Under the pieces are notes generated by a model. It searched no databases. It was not told where the DNA came from and worked only from the letters and a program-made list of their open reading frames with translations. Shown here piece after piece: positions 36,741 through 48,751 of a stretch of DNA of 64,000 nucleotides. Position 1 is the first letter of the stretch. Every line of letters begins with the position of its first letter. The DNA lies in contig NC_041707.1 of NCBI RefSeq assembly GCF_900700375.1, forward strand, positions 33,066,764 through 33,130,763, given 5' to 3'. This DNA is from Denticeps clupeoides. Taxonomy: Eukaryota > Chordata > Actinopteri > Clupeiformes > Denticipitidae. The translations under genes and the position numbers were made by a program.

Positions 36741-37956
36741 ATGCATAAGCTGGTAGACACGAAGCAGGAGACGTCCACGCTAACACGGGCCTTTCCAGAA
36801 GATGTGAAGTATCAGGTAAGAAGATGATAATTAATAAAGATGAGCACGTCGATAACGGCTGTCGGGTACGAATGGCCGTGTGTGTGTGTGTGTGTGTCCG
36901 TCCTTTGGAAGGAGGTCTGTAAGAGGTACGCGTTCGTTCGACACGTCCGAGGAGATGGAAACTGCTTCTACAGAGCGCTGTGCTTCGGCCTCCTGGAGTC
37001 GTTGCTGCGGGACGACAGGGGGATGCAGAGGTAAACGTCCGGCCATGGCGGCGGTGCGCCCCCCCCCCCGGGTCTGGTTTTTTTTTTATCTTTTATTTTT
37101 TCCAGCTTGAAGGAGAAACTGATCAGAAGCGGCCGGGAGCTGCTGACCGCAGGCTTTGATGAACGTGCCTTCACGGACTTGCTGAGCATCGTAAGGCCCG
37201 ACGTTGGCGCTTTGGTCTTAAAAATAAAACGCGGTCTTGATCGTGGCCTTAGTGCATGTGACGTGTTTCAGTTCATCAACGTCCTCGAACGAAGCGAAGC
37301 TGAGGACCACGAAGACGTGCTGTTGCAGCTCTTCAACGACCAGCTCATCTCGGACAGCATGGTCCAGTACCTCAGACTGCTCACCTCAGCCTACCTCCAG
37401 AACCACGCAGACTTCTTCCAGAACTTCCTGGAAGCCCCAAACCTTAAGGTCTACTGCACTCAGGTTAGTAGGAGGAAAAACAAACAAATATCCAGCCAAA
37501 GACTTTTGTTTTCTAACCGCATGACTCAACAATGGAGTAAAGAACAAAGAAAAAAACATTTCACGTTTGGACACAATCCTGGTGAGGGTTTTACACGGCC
37601 TTGTTCTGGATAGTGTCTTTTTGTAAGTGTGACCCATTGTCTCCTGTTGTCCCCCAGTACGTCTGGACTGGCGCTCGTCAGCACTTCCATGTAATATCAC
37701 ATTCGTAGTCGTGTAAATCTGCGTAATGTTCACGATTGACCTTTTGCAGGAAGTGGAAACCATGGCAACAGAATGTGACCACGTGGAAATACTGGCCCTG
37801 GCAGAAGCCCTGGACGTTGGCATCTGCATCGTGTCGATGGAGGGGAGGGACGGACAGCTGAGCTGCCACATCCTTCCTGAAGGAACAGAGCCATCCTTGC
37901 ACCTTCTTTACAAAACCTCACATTATGACATTTTGTATTTGACTGCTCAACACTAA
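36741..37956 (+). CDS. otub2: OTU domain ubiquitin thioesterase (otubain-2)
   Basis: A cysteine deubiquitinase that cleaves polyubiquitin. Exons 36741-36815, 36912-37030, 37106-37190, 37272-37463 and 37750-37956 join in phase to 225 residues; human OTUB2 has 234. The catalytic centre is visible as GDGNCFYRAL with Cys43 and Asp40, and the C-terminal His is in LLYKTSHYDILY (His215). Other family blocks are SDSMVQYLRLLTSAYLQN, NHADFFQNFLE and EVETMATECDHVEILALAEAL. The first exon (MHKLVDTKQE...) is diverged from the human N-terminus, and the ATG is the first in that exon. It lies in the same order and strand as in human 14q32, tail-to-tail with ddx24. Confidence 0.95.
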
Positions 37957-38368
37957 GAACTGTACTAGTCATACTTCCTAACATTATTGCACGCTTTTTT
38001 TTTTTGTAAAAACCCCCCCAAAAAAACAATTATACTTATGTATTTCCTGCCTTAATTATTATTATTTTCATACAAAAATTGTACTGTACTCACATTGACA
38101 CAGTTACAACAGTTTTGGTTTAATTTGATCTGATTTGGGGGAAATCAAAACATGTAACAAAGACTTTTTTTTTTTTTTCTCTATCCGATAAAAAAAAATG
38201 ACTTAAAGTTTCACAGACTGCTGGTTTAATGGGTCCAAATTGCAGCCACAAGCCAAATAATACAGACTAATCGCTCTTTCACATATAATGATGCTTTGGC
38301 AATAAGAAGTAAGAATACTTGTGCAACGATGAGGCGAGATGTTTCTGGATCTAAACGCGAAGTGTCTC

Positions 38369-41300
38369 CTAACATGTTTTTGCTGCAGCTGTTGAATTTT
38401 TTGGTCTCTTGTTCCTGCTTTTTTGACTGGACACACTGGTAATGGCAGTCTCTGTGTTGGCTAGTGGGAGCTCGGGGAGGTGCAGCTTGCCCATCTGTGT
38501 GGGATACTTGGTCTTCATGACGTTCTTAAAAATAGGCTGGGAAATGAGGTGTTTCAGGTGCTTCTTCATGCCCTTCACCATCTTCTGCTGCAGTCGATCA
38601 TCATTCTCATCCTTCCCGGCACCTGGAAATGACATTGGAATTGCGGTCTGAACATTTCTTTTATCCTCGTTTAGCAGAAACAAAACCCATATTTGAAGGT
38701 TCCTCAAATTTCAGAACGACTTACCCTTCAGTAAGCTATCGTCCAGGTCTATGTCCATGGCTTCAGCTGCCTGTTTAAACCAGGAGTCGTGCTGTTTCTC
38801 TTTGCTGTTGTGGTACTCGATTTTCTCAATCTTCCTGGCCAAGTTTACACGTTCCTAGAAGAACAACATCCAGATGAAGAGTACTGAGAACACGAAAGGG
38901 CGAAATCTTGCTGTATTTCATACAAATACCATTCAGAATACCTTGATCGAAATCATGCACTTGGTCTGGACTGGGAACATCTGGAGGTCTTCGTCCTTCC
39001 CGAGGGTCTTGTAAATCTTCTTGAAGTTCATTAGGTCATCGGGACCAATCAGGAGCAAGCTCAGACCTTCTTTGGCGGCACGTGCTGTTCGTCCACTCCG
39101 ATGGACATATGTCTCTGATGTTCGTGGAACCTGGGAGCAATTTAGATAACGCATAAAGTCGCGCCTGTAGCACAATAATAATCTTCAGCAAAAACTACGG
39201 TACCTGGTAGTGAATGACGTGCTGTACATCTGGTATATCAAGACCTCTCGCTGCCACATCGGTCGTAAGGAGGACACAGCTGGAAAAAGAAATAAATTAA
39301 ATAAATAAAATATCACTAAGACCAAAAAGACAACATGCACAGGGATGAACCAACACTGAGCCTCACTTGTCTCTCTCAGCAAACCTCTCCAGGTTCTTCA
39401 GACGCTGCTTCTGATGCATGTTGGCGTGTAGCGGCAAGGGCGTGCAGTCCAAGATCACAAGCAGGGAATTCAGCCTTTTGATGCAGTCGATGCTGTTGGC
39501 GAACACCATGGTGCGACCAGGGTACTGCACCAGGAAGTAGTACAGGTAGAAGTCCTTATCCTCCTTCTCGCAATGGATCCTAGTCTCCGTCAGGCTCTCC
39601 ACGGTGGCCTCCTTCCTGGTCAGATCTACGATCTTGGGCTTCTCCTTGATACCAACTTTCTCCATGAGGATGTCGAGCTTGCTGCGCTGCTCCAGCTTCC
39701 TCCCCTTCTTCTGCTGGAGCCGTGTGGGCAGGCTGTGGATCATGGTCAGCGTGGCCGAAAACACAAAGGTCTGCCGCTGGGGGTTAAAGTACGACGTATT
39801 GAGCATCTCCAGCAGGCTCTCCAGTTCTGCAAAGTGGCCCCGTTCCACCATACGGTCTGCCTCGTCAATGACCAGACACCTATGGGACACATGGCACTTC
39901 GGCAAGGGGGTAAAACCAGACCCCAGAACACAGCTGGGCATTGCTGAGATTTAGCTTGAAGGTCCCCTTTTTTTCTTGTATATAAATCATAGATGTCCCC
40001 TAATGCTGTATCTCAAGTCTCTTTTCAGAAATTCAGGCTTTGCGCAGACGTACAGTGGTGGAGGAAGCGGCCCCGTAATCAGAAGGTGGCTGGCTCGAAT
40101 CCCGGTCCACCAAGGTTCCACTGAGGCAAAGCACCGTCCCCACACCCTGCTCCCTGGGCACCTGTCATGGGAGTGTGTGGGGACGGTGCTTTGCTCACCT
40201 CGGCAGATCGGGATTCAAACCGGCAACCTTCTGATTACGGGGCCACTTCCTTAACCGCTAGGCCACAGCCTCCCGCGAATGAGTGATGTGATAAACACCA
40301 TTCACCAACCACAATGTCTGGCACAGACAGTAAGTCGTGTCAGCATAAAAATAAAATGAACCCACTTGTTCTTCATAGTCTTTCGTGACAGAACTAAAAA
40401 CACATTTGTGCCTATTTTTACATCCAAACACAGAGCAACTGCAATGCTGCAATTTTTGAGCCATGCCAGTTGATGGAAATTCTTTTTTTTTTCTTCCCAA
40501 AGTGAAGTGCGTTCTCAGGGTGGTATGGCCTGAGTATGAGGAACAGCAGGTAACCATTCCCTTTATGATGACATAGGGGGACAAATTCCAGATCAGACCG
40601 TCTGAGCTGCCGCTCTGAATGGTGAAGAAGAACAGCCAAAGCACTTACGCATATCATAGACAGGCTAGGGGACTCGTATTAATGTTAAATAATCTCACAA
40701 ATTGTATTTTTATAATAGGGGACCTTTAAACTTTTAGTGCAGTTCTATGGAATACAATCATCTGTTAGCATTGTTCCAGATTACCGGAGTAGCCTGAGGT
40801 TCTGGAGATGTGGGTGTCTCTCCTTGATCAACTCCCACAGGCGACCTGGTGTAGCAATGATGATCTCTGGCCTGCGATTCAGTATCCGCTTCTGCTTCTG
40901 AGGAGCCATCCCACCAACTACAATCGCTGTTCTTATACCTGTTATTCCAGATCAGAAATGGGTTATCAATCATTCTGAAAGAATTTGAATAGTAAACATT
41001 GATAGTTTGATATGTACGTTTCAGTCTGAAATGTACCTGTGAACTGCGCCACAGCATCTATATGGTGCTTGACTTGGACGGCTAATTCTCGAGTCGGAGT
41101 GAGAACAAGGCCCAGCAGTGGCTGCTTAGCCTGTTTTTCAAAGTCCACGTCTTCACGGTTTATGATTCTGACAACTCCCACCTGCTCTTCATCATTGTCA
41201 CTCGTCCCTTCTTCATCATGTCCTTCCTGGTCTGCTTCGCTCGTGTCACTCGTCCCCCCTTCATCGCTTTGTGCCTCCGTGTTTTGCTCTGTTTCGCTGG

Positions 41301-42680
41301 GATCGGCGTTTGCCTGGATGTCTTCGCGCTGAGGCCCGTCTGCCGTGATCTCATCTTGGCCGCCAACTGGAGGCGAGTATACGCTGTCCTCTTGTGGCCC
41401 AGAATCGGAATCGCTCGTCTTTCCCTCCTTCCACTTCTCTGTGGCTGCCCTGCACTCCAGGATAGTGTGGATCATAGGAATTCCAAATGAGAGTGTTTTT
41501 CCACTTCCTGAGAAGACAAGACAATAACACTTCATCATAATGGATGGAAAAAAGGAAACATGACATTACACAGCAGCATTAGCAGGTAAGGAAGCGGACC
41601 CATAATCAGAAGGTTGCCGGTTCAAGTCCCTAGCCGCAAAGGTGCCACTGAGCAAAACACTGCTCCCCGGGCCCCTTTCATGGCTGCCCACTGCTCACCA
41701 AGGGTGATGATTAAATGCAGAGGACACATTTCATTGTGTCACCGTGTGCTGTTTATCACAATGACAATCGCTTCACTTTCATATAATCTAAAATAATATC
41801 TCTTATTTTCAGTGTTTTTTCTTAACCTAGAACTAAAATAAAATAAAAATTTGTCGTGTGCATCCCAACGTGGGATCCTAGTCTCACCTGTCTCCGCAGC
41901 CCCCAAAATGTCCATGCGGTCTCTAACAGCAGAGGGCAAAGTCAGTGCCTGAATAGGGGTGGGGGAAGAGAAGCCAAGCTTGCTGAGTGCCTGTAACACC
42001 GGTGTCGGGACGAACAGATCTTTCCACGCAGAGACGTCCGCCCCCTGAGCACAGGAGCCTGAAAGGGCGGCGCTGGTCCAGTTCTTCGGTCTTTTCCTGG
42101 TGGTGTACTCTGCCGCATCTGCTGCCCGTGTCCCCTGCGACGACGGTGTTGTGGGCCCTTCAAAATTCTGCTGATTCTCCTCTTTCTTTTTGGCCTTTTT
42201 AGGTGGTGGTGGCTCAACATGGGCATCTTGTTTCTTTTCCTCTCCAGTGTCACCCTCGCCAGTCATCATCTCTGTTTTCTCATTCAGCGCCTGCTTCTTT
42301 TTCCTGCCCTTCCTCTTCTTTTTCTTTGGAGGTTTATCTGCCATTTCTGTCATACCCTCGCTTTCTTCCTCTTCAGCTGATGCCAGCGGCTCCGCTGCAG
42401 CAACATCTTCTCCAGACACATCCGGCCGGCTTGCGTTTCTTTTCTTAGCCCCTTTCTTCTTTTCCCTGCTCTCCTCCAGCGTTTCTGGAACCTCGACGGC
42501 TCGGTTCGAGTCGACCAGCGTGTAGTCCGTCAGCTCCTCGAAGCACACCAGATCTCCCAGATCCTCGTTGGCAAATAGGCTTGGGTCGAGCTCCACCGAT
42601 CTCCAGCTGCCCCTGACGAGGATCCCCTGTTTGGACATCCCTCCACGTTTGCCTTTAGGCTGTAACTTCTTGGTCTTCAT
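38369..42680 (-). CDS. ddx24: ATP-dependent RNA helicase DDX24 (DEAD-box)
   Basis: A nucleolar DEAD-box protein linked to ribosome biogenesis. Eight coding exons on the minus strand (41888-42680, 41037-41507, 40785-40938, 39367-39879, 39204-39279, 38942-39130, 38725-38854, 38369-38622) join in phase to 859 residues, the family's length. The N-terminus (DDX24-type block [14 protein letters not shown]) is followed by Lys-rich stretches suited to nuclear or nucleolar targeting. Helicase motifs: Q motif FSSPTPIQ (about 238), motif I AAETGSGKT (261-269), Ia PTRELAVQV, Ib TPGR, DEAD (478-481), SAT (514-516), [23 protein letters not shown] (679-687). An acidic insert between motifs I and Ia is typical of DDX24. 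A 5' UTR intron probably precedes the start (acceptor gtttcatag). Introns hold element C copy 2 and a SINE-B. Confidence 0.97.
39958..40729 (+). mobile_element. Element C copy 2, with SINE-B palindrome inside
   Basis: Ends 'ggtcccc' and 'ataataggggacc'; shares 'ttccagatcagaccgtctga' and neighbouring blocks with copy 1. It lies in the ddx24 intron between exons 3 and 4 and is interrupted by the inverted SINE-B heads at 40053-40276. Confidence 0.7.
40053..40276. repeat. Two SINE-B heads in head-to-head palindrome
   Basis: The left half on the + strand has 'ggccccgtaatcagaaggtg' and 'aaagcaccgtccccacac'. The right half has the reverse complement of the same parts ('gtgtggggacggtgctttgc', 'caaccttctgattacggggc'). 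The result is a hairpin-capable sequence with arms of about 100 bases and no SINE tails. Confidence 0.8.
41580..41790 (+). repeat. SINE-B copy (full length)
   Basis: Head 'ggtaaggaagcggacccata', B-box-like 'ggttcaagtccc', middle 'gaggacacatttcattgtgt' and tail 'cacaatgacaatcgcttcac'. It lies in a ddx24 intron and is the best template for the family in this window. Confidence 0.85.
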
Positions 42681-43333
42681 TTTTACCTCTTCTATGAAAC
42701 ACCAAATTAGGAAAAGGTCATTCAAAGGTCATTCTACGCTAAATTAAAGTTATGACGCCTTCATAACGCCAAGAGCACGTAAACAACTGACGAGAGGGCG
42801 CTTAATAATCAGTATGGTAACATAGTAGTAACTGTGTTGCTAAAACACCACATTCGCGCACGTTCCAATGGTTTAGATGGTAGAATATATACCATATATA
42901 ACGAAAATATATCAAACCGCCAGACTTACCCTGAACAGAAAAAAAATCCAAAAGCTGTGATTTCGCCCCCTTTTTAACACAAGCGCTCTTGTGTCATGTT
43001 AGAAAATACTCGCGCTAAACACGAGGGCGCAGCCATTCCTGTCGAGATGACGTAGCCAACTCAAAAGCCAATCGTTTCAGAGATATGTTCTCACGTGACC
43101 CCACTGACTTACTGATTGGTTGGAGTATCGCTGATCCGAGATCTGCCTCTTAGTTTACCGTGGCCGATGTGAGAATGTGCTGGAAATAAACTTTTTTCAT
43201 TTTTTTTCAGTAGTGATTAAACCAGAACATGTGTGGAATATACATGTTTTAATACACTTAGCATGATAAACATTTGCAGTATTCACAAACACACATGAAA
43301 TGGCAGAGTCTTGGGGCAACGACATAATAAGAG
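42681..43333. other. ddx24 promoter region and serpina10 3' flank
   Basis: The sequence upstream of the ddx24 start, with small CpG-containing stretches at about 43000-43060. Further down it is AT-rich and leads into the 3' flank of serpina10. No other gene was seen. Confidence 0.5.
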
Positions 43334-46128
43334 TCATTTCTTGGTTGGATCAATCACCCTTCCCATGAACAGCAGGCTGTTGGTGAGCTCATGGTAAATG
43401 AAGAAGAAGAAGGGCCGGTTGACGATGAAGGTTCGTGGCAGTGAATAGGCAGTGATGCCCACCGTAGTGGCAGCAGCTGCTGTGGTCCCCCTTTCATCCA
43501 CCTCTATCACAGCTTTGTGGAGAACCTGCAAAAATAAATAGTAGTTTATTATGCTGTGTGGAATTTTGAATCTGGGTAATTTCTGACTCTACAGATTCTC
43601 TGATAATTTCATGATGAATTCTTGACTGAGGACTTCTTTTGCCTGATGTATTGTCCTAAAATATCCTACTGAGCAAAGCGGCTCCCCGGGCGCCTTTCAT
43701 GGCTTCCCACTGCTCACTCAGGGTAATGGGTGAAAAGCAGAGGACACATTTTGTTGTGTGCATCATGTGCTGTGCTTACATTTACATTTTCGGCATTTGG
43801 CAGACGCCCTTATCCAGAGCGATTTACAACGTGCTTTCAAGTTACCATCGATGAAGCGATCAATTCCGGTTCACTAGGACCCCAACTATGAATACAATCT
43901 TTTTATTCACTCTGTTGTAGATTCTGTACACAAGTTCGACAAAAAGAAAGTTACAAGTTAATCTAAAAATTCTTTAAAGTGGAAGGATCTTGAGCTGTTG
44001 TTTGAAAATACTCAGTGACTGAGCTGTTCTGACCTCGAGGGGAAGTTCATTCCACCACCGAGGATCCAATACGGAGAAGAGTCTAGATGAACGTCTTCCT
44101 TTTACCTTCAGAGATGGAGGGACCAGGCGAGCCGTACTGGAGGCTCGGAGTAAACGAGGTGCAGTGCGAGGTGTAATAAGGGCTGTGAGGTAGGATGGTG
44201 CTACTCCATGTTTGGCTTTGTAGGCCAGCATCAGTATTTTGAACCTGATGCGTGCAGCTACTGGGAGCCAGTGGAGGGAACGTAGCAGAGGGGTGGTGTG
44301 GGAGAATTTGGGAAGATTGAAGATCAGTTGTGCTGCTGCATTTTGTATTAGTTGTAGAGGTCGGATGGTACATATTGGTAGACCAGCTAGAAGGTAGTTG
44401 CAGTAGTCCAGTCTTGAGATTACTAAGGACTGAACCAGTATCTGGGTGGCCTGGGATAACAGATAAGGGCGGATTCGTCTGATATTGTAGAGAAGGAATC
44501 TAATGCTGCAGTGTTTCACAGTGACAATCACTTCACTTTCACTTTAAATCAGTCACTGACCTACAAATACATTAACATGAAGTGAACGGCTTTGACAAAC
44601 CTCTGACACCTTCAGCCCTGCTTCCATGCTGAGCCTCGTTAAATTAGCAGTGTCTTGGAAAATGTTGCCGATGCCCAGGTCTGGCAGTATCTTCTGCATG
44701 GCATATGACTGCTCCATCTTGAATTTGGGCAACTGAACCTCAAGTTTACTAGAATGGAGAACATTATGAGTGTAAATGTCAAGTAAAACTATTACATCTA
44801 AGAAACAGCTGTAGAACAATTGTGCCTACTCTCCATCACCACACTTCATTACATCATGTCTGATTTATAGATGGTAGAACTTCTGCTCTATACATGCATA
44901 ATTCTCACTATACCTTTCATCAGTGGTCACCCTGATAAACTGTGTGACAATTTGAGTTAAACTGATAAATGCCATAGCATAACCAACATGCAGAAAACGT
45001 TCAGCTTTACCATCTTAACCAGGTACGAGGTACAGAAACAGAGCAGATGTCTAATTTAATGGCCAGTGAACACACCAACTAAAAATGGCCAGTGATCCCA
45101 ACTAAATTAACATGAATTGAAATGGACTTTGGGCTTTGCTTACTTACACTTTAACCATTTTTTTGTTCCAGTGTAAGATCTTCGCAGCTGTGATTTCTTC
45201 ATCAATCTCTGTGTAGTCAACGTCACGGTTGGGGAGGACAATAAGCATGGCTGTGCCACCCAGATATGAAAGACGTAACACCTTGACCTTCAGATTCTCA
45301 TCAGTTGCCATATAAAATTTGTCCTCCTTGAACATCATAGGCACCTGGACTATCTTGTACTTGTCCACATAGAAGCGGGCATTTTCTGTGTTGTTCGGGT
45401 TAAAGGGGAGCTCCCAACCACCTTGACAAATAGATGATACATAAATAATACATTTTTGGTCGTTCAGAGCATGAGCGAGTGTGTTTAAAGGCCTTGAAAT
45501 TTTGTTGGAAAAACCATGCAAATGGACTCTCACCCTGAAAGAAAATTGTGTTGATCAGCATGAGTTTAGTCAGAGGTTCGGTTGTGATCAAAATCTCTTT
45601 CACCTTGTTCCCAGTATGCTTCCCAACATACTCATTTATGGTTTCTGTGGCTACTTTAGGTTTGCCAAAGTCTACATTGCAAATATCTGCACCAAAATAC
45701 TGATTGATCTGTGTGCTGAAGGCCACATCCACATGGACGTCCATCCCTACAAACAGTGCTGTGGCCTGTTGTAGCTTGAAGGTCCCATCCTGGGTGATGT
45801 TTGTCAGGAGGTGTTGAAAGAGCTCTGAGATGAGTTCACCACTGTTGTCCTTTTCCAGCTGAGCCAAGTTCAGCCCTTTTAGGATCTGGTCTCTAGTGGC
45901 ACCACCTGTGCCCAGTAAGAGGACAGTAAAAGCTGTGGACACAGACAGGGGTGAGAAAAAGATGTTGCTGTCGTGATGTGTGGAGATCTTGCGATACAAG
46001 TCCATGGCAAAGTCCATATTTTTGAAAGTCAAATCTGTGATGTTTGGGGCGTGCTGCTCTTGAGCTGAGAGTCCATGAGTGAGGAAGAATGCAAAGACCA
46101 AGAGGGGCCATAATCCAGGCTCCATCAT
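43334..46128 (-). CDS. serpina10: Serpin A10, protein Z-dependent protease inhibitor
   Basis: A secreted serpin that inhibits coagulation factors Xa (with protein Z) and XIa. Exons on the minus strand 45534-46128, 45148-45421, 44601-44748 and 43334-43525 join in phase to 402 residues. A signal peptide is visible (MMEPGLWPLLVFAFFLTHGL). Serpin landmarks are SNIFFSPLSVSTAFTVLLLG, DKYKIVQVPMMF and the hinge VIEVDERGTTAAAATT (345-360). The reactive loop reads ITAYSLP with Tyr366 at the expected P1 and Ser at P1', as in human ZPI (TAYSMP), and the loop length is equal. The C-terminus is LLFMGRVIDPTKK. A nested SINE-B/L2 insertion lies in the last intron. Position next to ddx24 fits the serpin-A cluster on human 14q32. 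Confidence 0.93.
43675..44545 (+). repeat. SINE-B copy split by an L2 insertion
   Basis: The first part (43675-43775: gctccccgggcgcctttcat ... gtgctgtgct) continues at 44504-44545 (gctgcagtgtttcacagtga caatcacttcac). The two pieces join to a normal SINE-B 3' half. The gap is filled by the LINE fragment at 43776-44503. Confidence 0.8.
43776..44503 (-). mobile_element. L2-clade LINE, 3' fragment (reverse transcriptase C-terminus and tail)
   Basis: On the minus strand an open frame of about 170 codons encodes the fish L2 RT C-terminal region (VQSLVISRLDYCNYLLAGLP, LRSLHWLPVAARIRFKILML, FSVLDPRWWNELPLEVRTAQ). After it comes the L2 3' tail 'aaatcgctctggataagggc gtctgcc'. It is 5' truncated, as is normal for LINE insertions. 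It must be younger than the SINE-B it splits, and the frame is still open, so the insertion is not very old. Confidence 0.9.
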
Positions 46129-48555
46129 CTGTTTAGGTTTTCTTAATACCCTATTAAGATATTTTTAAGACGCAAAACATTAAAATCCAGTTTCATCTTA
46201 TACACATATCCTACAACTAAAACACTTTAATAGTTGCTGATTTTTCGTTCTCTTGTTCTCTTCAAGGGAAGACACAATTCAACTAAAAGTGGTGTCCCTA
46301 TTTTGGTTTTCTTATGATGGCATAGAGATCTGGTGACAGAAGGCCTTTGAATTGATTTGAAATTATTTTCTTAATCATCAACCATCATACATATGCACCA
46401 AAATCATTCAACATAGAATAAAATGCAAATCATTTATTGTCACCAATCTGTGTTTACACAGAAGCTCAGATGAATCTCAAATTATTATTTTAAACTCCAG
46501 AACAAAATTATGCTAATAGAACTCACTATTTAAAAGGAATCCAAAATTTATAACATTAATACAACAGTCACACTCAAATGAGACAATTCATCCATGATCT
46601 ACAACAAAGCTTTATAAACTCCAGACACAAAAATACAATTTATATACCTACCTCTGGAATGAGTCTTGTGGAAGTAGGAAAATTGCTCTGTTCTTTGTCA
46701 AGTCAAAGTGCAAGTGTGCACATGTGGTTGTTCATTAACTGTTTATCCAATATTAGGATTTATTTTTGCTTGATAAAATTGAAACTTGGTGGCCACCAAC
46801 AGAAATATTTATTGTTTCATATTCATACAGGGTATCTGCAGGATTAAGGAAGCCAAATGTAAGACATTGAAAGACCTTTTTAAAGGCCAATTTAAGATCA
46901 GCATCATAAACTACATTTGTCCAAGGGTCAGAGTCTTTCTCAGCAGACACAGTAAGGGCCAAATGCTCTAGGAAAATACAGTATTAATGGCATTTTATCT
47001 TAAGTATATATATATATTATTATATGATACATTAATTTTCTTTTCAAATTTCTGTTATGTTAACAGACTCATATTACCTGTACTGCAGCAAACCACTAGG
47101 GGGTGACTGGAATGTTTGTGGTTTCTTGTTTGTGAATCATTTGCATGTGTACTTGCAGTGTTTCCAATTGCATTGTTCTGCATGTAGTAGGAGTGTAGTC
47201 TAAGTTTATTTTGAATAAAAAAATTCCTACATGCAGATTACATTTTGAACACAAAACTGTTCTATGTATTCAGAAATCACTTCTCTATCAGTTTATTCAT
47301 GGCTCGGTCATAAGTACATTTAAAACTAACCAAGACAAAAAAAATCGATTCACAAATGTGCCGGTTGGTGATTTAGTTCTGTATTCCACTTTAGCCTTGA
47401 TAGACCTCTATTCATTTAAAAGGAGCGTTTCCCTCCCAAGATGGCGGCTCTATTGACGCATTCGCTCACATAGACTCCCCAAGATGGCGGCTCTCCCATA
47501 GGCTCATGTGTATCAACAATGCTATTCAGCGTCAAATTCAGTTTCAGTCTCGGAAAATTATTGTTTTGTAATTTGTTTAATTTCCTGATGCATTTAGTTA
47601 TTTTCAGCCATCAGTTAAAAACACAGAACCCTGCTCTGCTGTAAAACGATAGGGCGCCATCGCCCCCTACTGGCCGCAGCAGGTATTTAATTCCGCGGCG
47701 CGTCTTTCGAAAGTAAATAAATACCTTAACAACAAAATGCCTCACTAAAGTTTACACCACGGTCGCTAAGCAACGGGGCCCCATAATTCTACTCAGCGTC
47801 TGAGAGAAAGGTAATACACTTTCAACTCTTCTGTTATGGTGATATATTTGTAATTTTTTTATCAGAATTTACATGGAATTTATTTTCATTTATAGTGTAG
47901 GAGCCGCCGACGTGTTTAGACAACTAAATTCGGGTCCTTATTAAATTGGCGTATTAATGGCGTCTGTTTAGCTGTTGCATTGTTAACTAGCTGTGTACCT
48001 GTTTAGCTCAGTCACTGCTAATCTCACAAATAGTTTAAGGCTACTTTGTTTTAAAGTGAGTTGCGGGTGAAAAGGCTGAAACGCGGCTTTTTTATTTATT
48101 TATTTAACTCTGTGTTGGATTAGTACTGTAAGGGTAAAATGGTGATTGGAAGGGCATGTCGGGACATTTCCCAGAGAAAGATGATGTCTGGTCACGCTAG
48201 GTAAATGGCTACTTGACTGAAATTCACTGCATTAATATGAATTTAAAGTTAGATGCCTGTAGTCAGACTGAATTGGGTCTTATTATTATTTTACTCTGTG
48301 TTTTATTAGTACTGTAAGGGTAAAATGGTGGTGAGGAGGGCATATGGTCACACTAGGTAAATGGCTACTTTACTGAAATTCACTGAATTAATATGAATTT
48401 AAACTTCATATTGAAGATTGTTTAGCAGCTGGTCTCCATGAACAAATGTTCAATGCTCATTGCTGAATTTCTCCATGTTCAGCTGTTGCTTTGGTAACTA
48501 GCCATCACTAAACCGCTAGTATTGGTAATTGAAGTTATTCATTTATCTTACCCAG
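46129..48555. other. Intergenic DNA and 5' side of the kinase gene
   Basis: No coding exon. It contains two AAGATGGCGGC (YY1-type) motifs at 47438-47448 and 47481-47491, CTCF-like sequences at 47093-47105 and 47661-47675, an X-box-like site at 47762-47774, and a tandem duplication of about 115-150 bases (48108-48257 and 48293-48408). A non-coding first exon of the kinase probably ends at 47810 (donor gtaata). Confidence 0.5.
47762..47774. promoter_or_regulatory. RFX X-box-like site in kinase promoter
   Basis: GTCGCTAAGCAAC fits RYYNYY-N-RRNRAC. It lies about 35 bases before the likely donor of the first non-coding exon, so it is close to the transcription start. Confidence 0.45.
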
Positions 48556-48751
48556 AATACTGCGAGTTTCATAAAGAGCGACAGAGCGAGAGCATCGAAA
48601 GGATCACTATCGGAGACCATCACTATCAGAGACCATCAGTATCTGAGATCATCAGTATCTTCATTTGTCATCAAGAAGAGGATCAAGATCATCACCATCT
48701 GGACCAGCATCTTGTGGACCAAGAAGACCTGACACCATCGACATCTTCAAA

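Noticed and set aside
39573-39954. ORFs of 116-124 codons on the + strand
   Set aside because: Shadows of the ddx24 DEAD-motif exon on the other strand.
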